Below, piece by piece: positions 21,701 through 33,274 of a stretch of DNA of 64,000 nt. The DNA is from Haliotis asinina (lineage: Eukaryota; Mollusca; Gastropoda; Lepetellida; Haliotidae): the NCBI RefSeq assembly GCF_037392515.1, contig NC_090283.1, forward strand, positions 37,774,249 to 37,838,248, written 5' to 3'. The translations under genes and the position numbers were made by a program. How positions within the stretch are numbered: the stretch's first letter is position 1; every line of letters begins with the position of its first letter. The notes beneath the pieces are model-generated. The model worked only from the letters and a program-made list of their open reading frames with translations. It made no database searches and was not told where the DNA came from.

Positions 21701-24700
21701 ATTACATTATCACTACACCCAAGCACTAATAAATTCAGCCTTGTTTTCAGGCAGATATTGGAGGCTGGACGGTGATGCTCAGGAATGACGGTAGTGATGC
21801 ACTCAGTGAGTATTGCCACAGGAACCCCTGCAGCTGCTGAAACCGGCACTACACATCACTAAGTAGACGCATGTTGCGCTTATATCAGTGTAGCTTTTTT
21901 GACAGTCACGTCTCACTGGACGTTACAGACCTTCCTCTAGAGCAGTGTAACATCTGTGGAAATATACACACCACAATACACTGGTTAGAGGACCCCTGGG
22001 CCGACTAGTGAGAGGGTGGCGCAATTCGGGGACGTCATTGTGACACTTGGGCTGAAGCTTGCTTTACGGTCGTCGTTACACTCTTTTGCTGTTAGAACAG
22101 GGTAGAAGTCTTCATCGTTTTCACTTATGTGTATATACTTAGCTTGGATACTGCTGATAATCCTGCCATCACAATAATGTCACATTCAATGATTACCACC
22201 AATACTACCAATAATTAACGCGAAACATGATACAGTTTTTGTGATAAAAATGGGAACCTGCTTCTCAGAAGCTATCTGTGCATCCATACGAGTGAATTAT
22301 GACGTAACAATAGATGACCATACGTCAGTATTGCGGTACGTGAAGCAAATTGTAAGACCATACCTGCAGGAGTTGCGTTCATATCGTTTGTCGGCTTCTC
22401 TAGTCACATACACCTAGATGCAGTATATTATATATCCAGCACGGCTGTGACGGTGCTCAATCCCCGGGTGTTGGTGGGTCTGAATCACGTATACAGTCGC
22501 AAGCCCTATACGGTTAAGGGGTTACTAGAGCGTGTAACATGGGTCTGTAACAACCCGGGGCTGAACGATCCACAGCTGACCTACCTCTTCCGCGTCAGAC
22601 TCGCATCTTTAACTGTGATTAATCAGTGAGTTATTTAGTGATGCCGGGGGATGAAGATAAAGATTTGATTGACACCATGCCAGGAAGTGATTTATGGAAG
22701 GGGCAAGTTTTGTCGATATACCTGCATTGTGACTATTCATGTCTAATCACGTGTCAGAACCTCAACTAATATCTGACTGTGGAATGGGGTTGGTGTACTA
22801 CAGCTGGAGGCACTAGTCTATTTGTAGGCCCACGGTTCCCGGTTTATTGTTAACGTAATTATTAAGTCTTATATAGAGATAACATGGGCACTCCCCGAAG
22901 TGCTGTTCACACTAGCGCTACAGGTAGCCGTCGGTGAGCACTGTCCAGGTTGACACTTCACCTATAACAAGACACTTAATCCACCGTACTTCTTATAGAC
23001 CCTGCTGACCCAGAATAAGACTTCAAAGATTGGAACTAAAGGCATGGTGTGATGTAAGTTGTATCATCGTCGCGTCTCAAATGTACGCGGAAATGGACAG
23101 GCTTTCAGAAACTAAAACAAACCAAAATGTTGAACTACTGAACTGCTTAACTGTTGGATATACACACTTTTTAAATACCAGATTATGATTTATTTTCGAA
23201 TCGAATAGATATAATGAAATGTAAAGACTAAAGTGTTTCAGTCGATGGTGTGATGGATGTGACCATACATCGGTCATCAAGTCGTTGTGCACGTAGTTGA
23301 GATACAAGACATCGCTGATCAAGTCATATCGTTATGTAGTTGAAATACAAGACTTGTTTGATTGGCATTATTAGAAGACATCTATATGGCCTCATTTGAA
23401 AAGCAAGCCCTCAGCACTTCGACCATCAAACCTACTTGCTGGTACAGAAAGGTTGACGACACCTTTGTCATCCTACGTCAAGACCAAGACCCAGCTACCC
23501 TCCTGCAACACCTCAACCAACAGCACCCCCGCGTCCAGTTCACCTTAGAAACAGAAACAAATGGTCAGCTTCCCTTTCTAGATGTCCTTGTAACCAGAGC
23601 CCCAGACAACAAGATAGAAACCAGTGTCTGCAGAAAGCCAACCTACTCTGACCAATACATTCATTTCGACTCCAACCATCCCCTGAAAACCAAAACTGGG
23701 ATCATCTGTACCCTCACCAGACGGGCCATAAACCTCTCCTCCAACAGTCCCAGTGCAGAAATAGAACACCTCCGCCATGTTTTCACCAAGTTCAACCACT
23801 ACCCACCAAAGTTAGTTGATAAAATCATCCGATCCACGCTCCACCCAACAAGAAAAGAGGCCACCAACAAACCTGAACCAGCACCTATCCGCATCGCTTT
23901 ACCCTTCATTGGAAAAACCTCCTACCACATCAGCCGTCTCCTAAAGCAACAAGCAGGCATTGAAACCTACTTTACCAGCTCTACATCGCTGAAAACCCTG
24001 CTCAAAGCGAATGGCAGGAACACCTCTAAACAACAACAGCTACCGAAAGGTGTCGTCTACAAAATCAACTGCGAGGGTGGCGAGCCATATGTAGGTGAAA
24101 CCTCCCTACCCATAAACATCAGAATCAAAGAACACTAATCATCTACAACCAAATCAGATCGGAAATCTGCTATATCCGACCACATCATCAAATGTCCCAA
24201 TCACAGAATAATTTGGGACAATGTAGAGATATTATCCAAAAACCACAAGGACTTCACCCAAAGAAAACTGGCAGAAGCAGTTCAAATCAGGAGACATACG
24301 CCCTCAATCAACAGAGCTCACCAGCTACCATTACTAATTACCCTATCAGCCATGTATACATTGTTACAGCTACAGCCACTATTGGCTTCCTCTTATTGTC
24401 TCATCATTACTACCATCCATTGTTGTTGTTAATCTCCCGCCTTTGATTCACACCTACATGTTGTTAATATTATATCCCTGTCCATGTATATAAGTCTGTT
24501 CTGTGATGTATAACTCCACTATTGCTTGACAACGGTATAAGGATCCATACCGAAACGTCGCATCATATGTAATAAAGAAGTTGTTATCCATAAAGGATCT
24601 TACCCTCTTATGAGATACTAGACATCGCTGATCAAGTCATATCGTTATGTAGTTGAAATACAAGATGAGTGATCATGTCATATCACTATGTAGTTGAAAT

Positions 24701-27700
24701 ACAAGATGTGAGTGATGAAGTTATATCGTTATGCAGTTAAGACACAAGACATCAGTGATCAAGTCATATGTTATGTAGTTGAGATACAAGACATCAGTGA
24801 TCAAGTCATATCATTATGTAGTTAATATACAAGACATCAGTGATCAAGTCATATCGTTATGCAGTTAAGACACAAGACATCAGTGATCAAGTCATATCGT
24901 TATGTAGTTAAAACACAAGACATCAGTGATCAAGTCATATCGTTATGTAGTTAAGATACAGGACATCAGTGATCAAGTCATATCATTATGTAGTTGATAT
25001 ACAAGACATCAGTGATCAAGTCATATCATTATGTAGTTGATATACAAGACAGTGATCAAGTCATATCGTTATGCAGTTAAGACACAAGACATCAGTGATC
25101 AAGTCATATCGTTATGCAGTTAAAACACAAGACATCAGTGATCAAGTCATATCGTTATGTAGTTAAGATACAGGACATCAGTGATCAAGTCATATCATTA
25201 TGTAGTTAAGATACAGGACATCAGTGATCAAGTCATATCATTATGTAGTTAAGATACAAGACATCGCTGATCAATACAAGATATGAGTGATCAAGTTATA
25301 TCGTTATATAGTTGAGATACAAGACATAGAGGTATTACAGTTGGGCTGGCAGCCAAATAAACATCTCTTGTGTTTGTTTTTAAGACGCGTGTCTTGTTAT
25401 TGGTTCGTTATTTGACAATATTGAATATTTGATAAAACCCGCCTGTCCCGTGTCTGTGTGCACTACACTGCGGTACATATTGACAGCAATCACTACAGAA
25501 CACATATCATACTGGTTTCAGTCAAAGCTAAGCTTATGATACGAAAACTAAACTGGCCTGCTGACAGTTGAATTGCATGTCTGTACCCTGAAACGAAGTC
25601 ATGTGAAGACAGTGAACACATATATCGAATGACGAAAACGGAAAACAGAAGAAGAGACTATGTTTAAATGTGAAAAGAATATTTAAGTCAACAAGTGACT
25701 TGATACTGTTGATATATTCCTGAGGGGAGAAACGTCTACATAATGAGATAAACATGATTCTGGGGGGTAAATTAAAAAAAGTTAGCTGTTTTGCTTGCTT
25801 CTCTCTCCGACCCTGCCTGGAAAACATAGGCAAACGCGAAAACTAGGTATGTGAAGCCGGAAGGTTTAGTGGAAAGTCAGCTTTATTCATCTGGCTGTAA
25901 TTGATGTATACATAAAAAAACATAATAACAGAATATGATAGATGTTATTAATCTTGCCCTAGGGCACTAGTCATACGTAGGGATACCCGATACGTTGTCG
26001 TTCTGTTGTATAACAAATATTGGCAGCAGGTTCACATCTTGTCAGCCAGACAATAGCTTTTTCATTAGACAATGTTGATTGCCTCTACACTGTCTGACCT
26101 CATATAAAGCCATGTGTGCCAATGAAACACACGTTCCCGGTGTCTCTAGTTAAAGATGCGCTGCCCAAACATTGACTGTTGGGAGGTGATAACACACTTA
26201 CACCGCAGTGAAGGTTAGCTGCTGACATTGAACTTGAGACAGGTTTCATGTGTGGATGTGACAACACGTGCGGTGAGAGCTAACAAACATCAGTCTGTAC
26301 CACTGGGGTCATGCAGCTAGATCGGCCACAGGAATGAGGCCCCCGCGTGAACATAACACTGACCCTTGTATAGCCAGATGATCTGTGCGTGAACAATGTA
26401 ACACACCTGTAGGGCTGAACCACCGAGTCACAAAACTAACAATTTATATCAGTATTTGTAAGTATGTCGCAACAATATCTTGTTACCAAATTATGCAGAG
26501 TATACTTATGTAGTGCTACAGTAGCCATATTCCGAGTCTACACAGAGTGCCAAGAGAGTCAAGCCTGTCATGCACCAAGTGCATTTACATACAAGTACAG
26601 CATGCATGAACAAAACATACACAGCGTTGCTCCAAGGTAAATTCATATAGTTTGGCACCAGGTACACACCGAGCATACTCACAGTGCTGCTCCGTGATAT
26701 ACGCTCTTCACAAAAAGAGGCGTTTTCAGCAGTCCAAATGAAATTAATCATTTCGTTACCAAATGTACGACGTAAACTACAGATAAAAACTGTCCAGATT
26801 GAATGACCACTGGCCGTTTGGAAGCAGGGAGTCCCAAACTGCTGTTGCATGACACTTCCACAGAACCACATCTCGATTATGGCTTCGATATATGGCTACC
26901 CGCTTCAATTCGGCCAAGATAGTCCCAGAAGTGGAAGGTCAAGAATGAACACTCCTGCTCTGGACGGTTTCATTTGGGAGTTTCACCGACGACACCGATT
27001 TGCTACAGCAAAAGATACTCTATGTATGTGACAATACAGTGTACACTGAACCTGTCACAAATGCACACACTTCGTCCGTGACTATGTACACTACGTCTGT
27101 GACAACATACGTTGTACGTCTGTGAGAATGTACACTTTGCGAGTGACAGAGTACATCCCCAAGGTACCAATGAAACGTGTTTATATACTGTTAGTGTTCA
27201 TTAAGTCTTCTGTTAATCAACTGCAGTTGTAAGGCGAAACTGGTAGCGCATTTCGCCTGGTAGACCAGTGTAAGTGTGTGGTCAGATCGCTAGAAATAGT
27301 CTTGTACCTATGTGTAACAATATAATCAACATCTGTCACCTGCAAATACCTTACTCCTCTTTAACCCCCAGGCTAAGTTAAGGCCGGGGAAGGGTAAGCT
27401 ATACGTATGCCTCTACTTGAAGGCAACCCGTCCATCAGTCCACGTGCACTTATACTGGAGGTCTTTCAAGGAAAACAGTATATAGGCATCACAAGGATAA
27501 GCTCGACATATTATAACGTGCGTGTTGACGTCCGTGACCTTCAGAATACGGTTTGTCCCGGTATGGCCTAAAGTTGGTAATGAATGGCGCAATGACCATT
27601 AACAGAGTTCCTGCCTGAAACACGACTGTCTGTTCGTGTCGCATGCTTGGGTTCGTACATCATCTTTGATCGTTGTTTAATGCCGCACTCAACAATTCTT

Positions 27701-29913
27701 CAACAATAGCCGTATATGACATTCACGGAGTCACACACCTGTTTATCGATGCATTGCACCGTCTGACACCAGGTTACAACTGAAGGCTGACACGGTGGTT
27801 GATGGCAGGAAATCTTATGAACACAAACAGTTGTAACTACACGGCTGTATATCTATCATAGGATAAACCCCCACACAAGGGGTGTTCTGGGCAGGAGATC
27901 CGAGAGGTGTGGACTAAACAGTCACAGTGACAGGAACCACACGGGAATTATTTGTCGGCAGTGTCAGGAAGCTAGTGTCGCAGAGTCAGCCTCAACATGC
28001 ACAGGACACGCATCTGAGAACCTACCTTTGTTTAACCTGTCCCCAAAACACCAGATTTACAACATCCTGGTTACATGTGTCAGACAGGCAACACCACTTT
28101 GACGTGAAGTCTATTGTGCAATCTCTTCCTGGTACCCTCTTTTCCACTACACAGTCCTACTTTCAATAAACTGTTGTTGTTCTTTATATCCAGATATCAC
28201 TTCTGGCCAGACTACTTTTCTTCTAAGGAACAGACCATTGCTATGTAACACTTTCATTTTCTTTGCTTCCCATCTTCTTTGAAAGGCGCCCATTTTACTA
28301 GTGATGTGCTGTGCCTGCGTGTGTGTTCGTGAGGCAGGGCCTGTCTAGGTAACGTAGTACGAAGGCCAGTTAAAATATAGCGATCTAGTGTGACAGTCGT
28401 TCGTTTGTCGCCAACAACCCGTGAAATGTTATTGATTGTCACTAAATCACTTCAGTTAACACTCTCTCCCTCAAGTGGGAAAGTGTGTCACGGTATGAAG
28501 TCATCAACTGTCCTTATGCCTTGATCAATACCTGATTGCCCCTGGGACTGATGAACGATTGACTTGTCCACATACCCTAGGTTAAGAGGCCCGACCTCGG
28601 TACAATGTATGCCGCAGACTCCCACCATGGATACCTAGATGCCACTTATATTAACTCTGTATTAAAACAAATCAAATTTTCAGATCCTGCGGTTATCTCT
28701 TAATTCATCGGTTAATTCATTCTCTCAGTCTTGCGTCAAAGTATAAGCCAGTAATCTAGACTTACTCCCTCGATAATCCGATGTATTATGTGTCCACTGA
28801 AGTACACTCCAGATCAAATACACGAGGTAATCGAGGTTGACTTGACATGGCACAGTTGTCTTGCTAACCATTATTACAATCTTAACGTGTCAGTATTCAA
28901 ACGAATATCACTTGCGGGTTAAGTGACCTTCCCTTGGGTCAGCCCGGACATGAAACATGTTTATATATCTATACTTTTCCGTCCCTTCTGTCTCCAGTCC
29001 CCGAACTATACTGTTTTCCCTTCCGATGACCCGGGGCCCTGTCTGCCATACAGCAGCTCTTCGTGATGGAAGTCTAGATTTTCGGAAAGTCATACCACGC
29101 TGTCCCGTTTTCAGTTTCAGTTAATCATTTGTTTCTTTGAAAATAATAGAGTTAGACAAAACGTCTATTTCCATTGCTGCATAGCGCCTGAACGCTGGGT
29201 TCATGACCTCTCCCCACATAACGATGCTTCACAAAGCGATTAAAGGTTATATAGCAACCCTAATTCTGTACTGTAAACGCAATGGGGCTCCATAATCGCA
29301 GCATTAAACGCTGTTTTAAATGTTAATGCTTTAATTTTGGTATTGAGATAATGTGGCGGACAGGGCATGGCGTCCGTATTCGATCATTGGGGAGGTTTGG
29401 AAACAGAATACAGTAACGTTGAACGTTAAAAGTGACAATCGATGTGCGTCGATCCACTCAGAGGCGTGGAAAAGCGGGATGTAGCGTGGACCACTCACGT
29501 AATCAATGTATATCGTTTATGTCACGCTCATGTCCATCGCCCAAAATACAGCCTTATTGCTGACAACACTGGGGCAATATGTAAATATGTTCATTTCAAT
29601 ATTCCATAACTAACAGTGGAAACAGATGGCCTGTACAGCTGAACGTAGAAGACAAAGAGAAACAATTAGCGCTGTCCAAGGACGCTGACGAAGAACTATT
29701 GACGTATTGGCTGTTAAATGGGGTGAAAATGTGAGAACATCGATGGAGCAGAACTAACTCATGATCAAGTGATAGAAAAAGCATGTATGATGATGTTTTA
29801 CCTGCAACTAATGCCATCTCCAGAACATATCCCACTATCCAGATGTACATCACAGCGCTACAACCTGTCATCACGTTGCCGGTCACGACACACTGAGAGG
29901 AATTCCCTGACAT
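15150..29913 (-). CDS. Type I membrane protein: signal peptide, mucin-type WxxW domain, TM helix, double-PPxY cytoplasmic tail; four exons
   Basis: Exons 29913-29802, 20333-20251, 17779-17575 and 15742-15150 join in phases 1, 0 and 1 into 993 bases (330 residues and a stop). Residues 15-37 are hydrophobic (VMYIWIVGYVLEMALVA), fitting a signal peptide. Residues 40-133 form a WxxW domain (Mucin2_WxxW type): STWTEWFNTDTP, then six cysteines and CRDRDQPGTVFCSDYEIRYLC. Residue 106 starts an N-glycosylation sequon (NAT). A helix at 145-166 is followed by KRAKAERLR, a basic stop-transfer. The tail carries PPPTY at 197-201 and 304-308, ligands for WW domains of NEDD4-type ubiquitin ligases. I infer a small surface receptor or adaptor whose tail recruits such ligases. 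The name and ligand are unknown. Splice phases make the model strong; the 9.5-kb first intron is the least certain part. Confidence 0.82.
16753..16865. mobile_element. Foldback element (MITE-like), intronic
   Basis: Two arms of about 50 bp: CCTAGATTTTCGAAGCTCAC and TTAGCGCTAAGATAGTCGTA on the left, near-exact reverse complements on the right, with a loop of about 15 bp (GCCATACATTAACAT). The GAAGC...CTTAGCGCTAAG pattern recurs in the elements at 17963 and 53522. Confidence 0.85.
17575..17779 (-). CDS. WxxW/PPxY gene exon 3: cysteine-rich second half of WxxW domain
   Basis: Bounded by an acceptor CCATAG and a donor GTGAGG on the minus strand. It encodes TYGTLCPSGSVAEAECRAVG through CSDYEIRYLCQ with cysteines at protein positions 71, 81, 105, 112, 123 and 132. 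The GLVCRDRDQPG and C-x-DYE-x-RYLC patterns are hallmarks of the WxxW domain in gel-forming mucins and CILP. Confidence 0.9.
17963..18083. mobile_element. Foldback element (MITE-like), intronic
   Basis: Left arm GGGCCCTTATTCTTGAAACG and TTCTTAG; right arm CTACGAACGTTTCGAGATTA and GCTACCCTG reversed. Pairing is imperfect, so it is older than the copy at 16753. Confidence 0.7.
18084..19984. other. Intron of the WxxW/PPxY gene, no element recognised
   Basis: The minus-strand frame at 19505-19981 has no family motif and no fitting splice context. Nothing else is supported here. Confidence 0.5.
19985..20170. repeat. Minisatellite, 44-bp unit, about 4 copies
   Basis: Units of CACCACCGTACATGGTATAC plus ACAATAACTGAACACGTAAT repeat with few changes next to the WxxW exon at 20251. 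Confidence 0.9.
20251..20333 (-). CDS. WxxW/PPxY gene exon 2: WxxW motif
   Basis: The minus-strand acceptor GTTGCAG precedes GCCAGTC and the donor GTGAGC follows AAACAG. It encodes QSTWTEWFNTDTPYDGTEE and ETISKVKQ. The paired tryptophans (positions 42 and 45) give the domain its name. It starts with two bases of a codon, which fits only a phase-1 donor such as the one at 29801. Confidence 0.88.
20466..20570. mobile_element. Palindromic pair of Penelope-like tails
   Basis: Arms GGATGACAAT and TATGGATGAACA on the left pair with TGTTCATCCATA and ATTGTCATCC on the right. An inner pair, ATGAGAGC with GCTCTCAT, surrounds AATACGTC. The right half resembles the Penelope-like terminus (ACGTCGC, then AATAAAG and GTTCATCCATA). 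Confidence 0.7.
20885..21185. repeat. Minisatellite, 26-bp unit, about 11 copies
   Basis: Units of TATACCCAGCCTAATCAGTG plus TTAACG; the TTAACG marker recurs every 26 bases. Confidence 0.9.
21230..21645. repeat. Minisatellite, 50-bp unit, about 8 copies
   Basis: GTTCACATTG recurs at 21381, 21431, 21481 and 21531 with CACACGAAGCTCAGTAA in each unit; outer copies are more diverged. Confidence 0.9.
21650..23260. other. Intron sequence, no element recognised
   Basis: No supported coding segment on either strand. Confidence 0.45.
23362..24138 (+). pseudogene. Penelope-like RT C-terminus and start of GIY-YIG endonuclease, ended by nonsense codon
   Basis: 258 codons as described for the enclosing element. 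The VDD motif marks RT motif C. The family usually runs through KEH into the second half of the nuclease; here that residue is followed by TAA, one change from CAA. The frame has no native start codon because the element is 5'-truncated. Confidence 0.88.
24533..24552 (+). ncRNA. Conserved hairpin before GAAACGTCGC in the Penelope-like tail (hammerhead-like layout)
   Basis: CGGTAT (24533-24538) pairs with ATACCG (24547-24552). It follows GCTTGACAA and precedes AAACGTCGC. In the copy at 58883-58999 the stem is CAGTGT/ATACTG, so pairs change together. Layout resembles a type I hammerhead with stem II and GAAA, but the core bases equivalent to C3 and G8 are not the catalytic ones, so I regard it as a relic or a different structure. 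Confidence 0.4.
25331..29801. other. First intron of the WxxW/PPxY gene, no element recognised
   Basis: Unique-looking sequence with weak tandem motifs near 27030-27160 (GTGACxATGTACAC). I find no exon that would fit the phases of the flanking exons. Confidence 0.45.
29802..29913 (-). CDS. WxxW/PPxY gene exon 1: start codon and signal peptide
   Basis: ATG at 29913 opens 37 codons plus one base, ending at a GTAAAA donor. A second in-frame Met at codon 15 would give a more typical signal peptide (MTGCSAVMYIWIVGYVLEMA). The phase-1 end joins exactly to the two-base start of the exon at 20333 and creates Gly-Gln. The link over 9.5 kb rests on this phase match and on the protein needing a signal peptide. 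Confidence 0.65.
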
Positions 29914-31060
29914 GTGAGGTATCAGCCTCGCTCTAAGCTTGTATTGATTGTGACGTCAGAGTTGTTTCCACAAATAGACACAGTACGTTAAGAAGATCTG
30001 AGGGTAGGATTACATCTACTGGGAATTGTCCGAACTTTCTGGACTAGACTAGTCATGATGAGGTGGTGATTTGTGGTGATGTTTTGTTTTTCAGGGCTTC
30101 CGGGAATTACGCGTGTTTCTGGATCACAACGCTTCTTGACATGCCTTACGAGTGCATTCTACATTGATAGATCCCGTGCACTTCAGGTGTGTTTTAATGT
30201 GATCGTCGGGGTTTTTTGTCTCAAAATTACAATGTGTTTCATGAAATACAGACAAGATAATTTTACCAGACTAAGAAATGAAGCAGTGTCTGTAAATGTT
30301 TTATATGCTGCAGACATGTTCTAATATACAGGGTTATTTTTAAGTGTGTGTAATAGGCGATTATATGGCTCTCTATGTGGAAATACAAAAAGTCTAACAC
30401 TCATTTTTTGTAAGTTTTATGTCACACAGTCTAGAGTAGTATAGGACACTCAACAATGTGACAGTAGTATGGCTGCGGTGTGCAAGTAATCGACAGAGCC
30501 TAGTGATTGACATCACGAGCAATTATGTGTACATTTGGGACAAGTCAAAACATTGAATATACAACAGTCTCGTTTCCTGTTGTCTGGGTTCGGTCCAAAT
30601 GCTTATCATACTAAAATAATCAGTCCAGAATTCTGAAAACAGTTCATTCATCTAGCAATATCAATATTAATTAGTACTATTTCATACATGTAATCGCTTG
30701 TATATTGCAGCACAAAGCTCCACATCATCCTTGCAAACACGTGCAGCGTGCTTGTTTGGACACCTAGTCTGCTTTGACAGGTGGAAATCTCAAAACGAGG
30801 CTCGGACGCTAGAAAATTTTTGCGGTCTTGTGCGTAGATCATATTATATCAATCACATTGTACGTTTCAAAAATACACTTAATGAGCGCAAAAACACGTA
30901 AGTGTAACCAGCTGAGCCAGATAAACTGTAAATCATTGTACTCTTAAACAGTGTGACGTCTTATTTACCGACATGCTGCCTAAACCTCGTCATAAAATAT
31001 AGAAACGCGATTTGTTTAAAGTTTGAAATTAAAACTCGTTTGAAAGCAGGAATTTTCGAT
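29914..31060. other. Upstream region of the WxxW/PPxY gene
   Basis: Should contain its 5' UTR and promoter; I cannot pick out a TATA box or other core element with confidence. Confidence 0.35.
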
Positions 31061-31079
31061 ATATTTATATTGTAACTTT

Positions 31080-32165
31080 TGCTAAATAGACACATGCAAC
31101 ATTGCTGGTTTGACGTTACTCTGTGGGGAACAGTAACTATAACTAAATAGACACATATAGCATTGCTGGTATGACGTTACTCTATATGCGGGGAACAGTA
31201 ACTATAGCTAAACAGACACATATAACACTGCTGGTATGACGTTACTCTATGTGTGGGGAACAGTAACTATAACTAAATAGACACATATAACATTGCTGGT
31301 ATGACGTTACTCTATATGCGGGGAACAGTAACTATAGCTAAACAGACACATATAACACTGCTGGTATGACGTTACTCTGTGTGTGGGGAACAGTAACTAT
31401 AACTAAATAGACACATATAACATTGCTGGTATGACGTTACTCTATATGTGGGGAACAGTAACTATAGCTAAACAGACACATATAACACTGCTGGTATGAC
31501 GTTACTCTGTGTGTGGGGAACAGTGGCTATAGCTAAATAGACATATAACGTTGCTGGTATGACCTTACTCTGTCTGAGGAACAGTAGCTATAGCTAAATA
31601 GACACATAACATTGCTGGTATGACGTTAATCTGTCTGTGAGGAACAGTAACTATAGCTAAATAGACACATACAACATTGCTGGTATGACCTTACTCTGTC
31701 TGAGGAACAGTAACTATAGCTAAATAGACACATAACATTGCTGGTATGACGTTAATCTGTCTGTGAGGAACAGTAACTATAGCTAAATAGACACGTGCAA
31801 CATTGCTGGTATGACGTTAATCTGTCTGTGAGGAACAGTAACTATAGCTAAATAGACACATATAACATTGCTGGCATGACGTTACGCCGTCTGTGGGGAA
31901 CAGTAACTATAGCTAAATAGACACATATAACATTGCTGGTATGAAGTTACTCTGTGCGGGGAACAGTAACTATAGCTAAATAGATACATATATAACACAG
32001 TTGGTATGACTTTACTCTATGTGTGGAGAACAGTAACTATAGCTAAATAGACACGTATCACATTAGTGGTATGAAGTTACTCTATGTGCGGGGAACAGTA
32101 ACTATAGCTAAATAGACACATATAACACAGCTGGTATGACGTTACTCTGTGGGCAGCAGTAACTA
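31080..32165. repeat. Minisatellite, 65-bp unit, about 17 copies, partly dimeric
   Basis: Units of ACTATAGCTAAATAGACACA, TATAACATTGCTGGTATGAC and GTTACTCTGTGTGTGGGGAA. In the first third, AACTAAATAG and AGCTAAACAG forms alternate, giving a dimer of about 130 bp. Confidence 0.93.
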
Positions 32166-32184
32166 TACCTAAACAGTCGCTTGA

Positions 32185-32265
32185 AAGTGATACACGAATC
32201 TGAATCGAAACGCCGCACTGTAAGAAACGAAGCTGAAAGAAGTTGTTATCCATAAAGTTTATTCA
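32185..32265 (+). mobile_element. Penelope-like element 3' tail remnant
   Basis: Has GCTTGAAAGTGATACACGAA, a short GAT/ATC stem, CGAAACGCCGCA and an end in AAAGAAGTTGTTATCCATAA, in the order seen in the other tails. It adjoins the end of the 65-bp array. Confidence 0.75.
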
Positions 32266-33270
32266 ATATTCATTCAGTTGATCTGTACATTTGGCAATGT
32301 CAATCTAGAGTTCCCAGATCTCTCTACACTAATACAGGAAGTGGAAGACATCCTGCAGTGGCGTATCACGTGGCAGACATCAGAGAAGACATATGAGGAG
32401 GGAACTGCACATTACACATAACTTATTTTCTTCTTGGAAAGAGGGGCAGGGCTGATACCACTCGACCTCCATGATATCCGTAATACAGGATGTACTTCAC
32501 TCGATCGTATCCTGTGTTGACGAGTACATATCTACATTGTAAACACATCGATGTGTGTTCAACGTGGTTTACATTATGCCCTGTGTTTTGCTCACTCTAA
32601 CCATAGACTATATATAACCTATTACATGGTCTCTGCTCTAACAAGCTAGGTTAGCAGCGACGTCCTTGACTACAAACATGGGTTATTTTGCATGTGGAAC
32701 GAGTCCTTCACTTTCTCTATGCTCGCCACGTGAAATTTGGGTTGGGCCGCTTGCAAAGGTCAAGCAGTGCATTGTCATTAATTCACGTAATAAGATTTTA
32801 TTCTTGATTCTCTATTAAGGTACTGTTATCGCATAATAAAACCTACTTTATTTTCAACGTTTGTCTTTTTAACAACATGCATTTTTTTTATTAATTCGAT
32901 ACCAGAAAAGAACGTCACGTATCTAACCTGGTTGTATATCATGATATATACACGTAAAACATGAAAATCAGTCTATTCAGCCAGTTCATATTGTTGTAGT
33001 AAGCATCAAGTAATGGTCGTTTCCACAGATAACTTCCTTCAAAATTACTTCTAGAAATACACTGTATAAAAGGTTTATAGTTTATTTGCTGTTAAGATAA
33101 ATTTAAAAGTGGATGACATGATGACTTTGTGTCTATAGGGGCTTCACTACGGTTTATTACTTCTAGCTGTCCCTATACACTTAAACAAGCGGGGAGAGTC
33201 TCAGGCAGTCTTCCTAGGATGAGACCCAGGATCACATCTGAGAGCTCGTCCTTCTCCCAGACCCTATAGA
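32266..33270. other. Intergenic, nothing recognised
   Basis: AT-rich sequence with no supported coding segment or repeat. Confidence 0.45.
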
Positions 33271-33274
33271 GTAA

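Larger units (their letters stand above)
23354..24608 (+). mobile_element. Penelope-like retroelement, 5'-truncated, with RT end, GIY-YIG domain and 3' tail
   Basis: The only large Penelope-like copy here. Coding sequence from about 23362 shows EDIYMASFEKQAL, then WYRKVDDTFVIL (RT catalytic Asp pair), a thumb region with FLDVLVTR and YSDQYIHFDSNHP, and a GIY-YIG nuclease start (GVVYKINCEGGEPYVGE). A TAA at 24136-24138 breaks the frame. The same frame continues past it with SAISDHIIKCPNHRIIWD and QRKLAEAVQIRRH to a stop near 24430. A 3' tail of about 170 bp ends in GAAACGTCGC and AAGAAGTTGTTATCCATAAA. The RT fingers and half of the palm are missing, so it is not autonomous. Confidence 0.92.
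23264..25330. repeat. Minisatellite, 43-bp unit, split by a Penelope-like element
   Basis: Units of ACATCAGTGATCAAGTCATA, TCGTTATGTAGTTAAGATAC and AAG occupy 23264-23353 and 24609-25330; GATCAAG recurs every 43 bases (24842, 24885). The insertion at 23354-24608 interrupts the array. Confidence 0.9.

Noticed and set aside
24533..24552. Confident call of an active hammerhead ribozyme
   Set aside because: Layout fits, but the bases at the C3 and G8 positions are not the catalytic ones and stem I is only about three pairs.
26506..26871. 121-codon minus-strand frame
   Set aside because: No recognised domain or splice fit, and composition like the surrounding intron.
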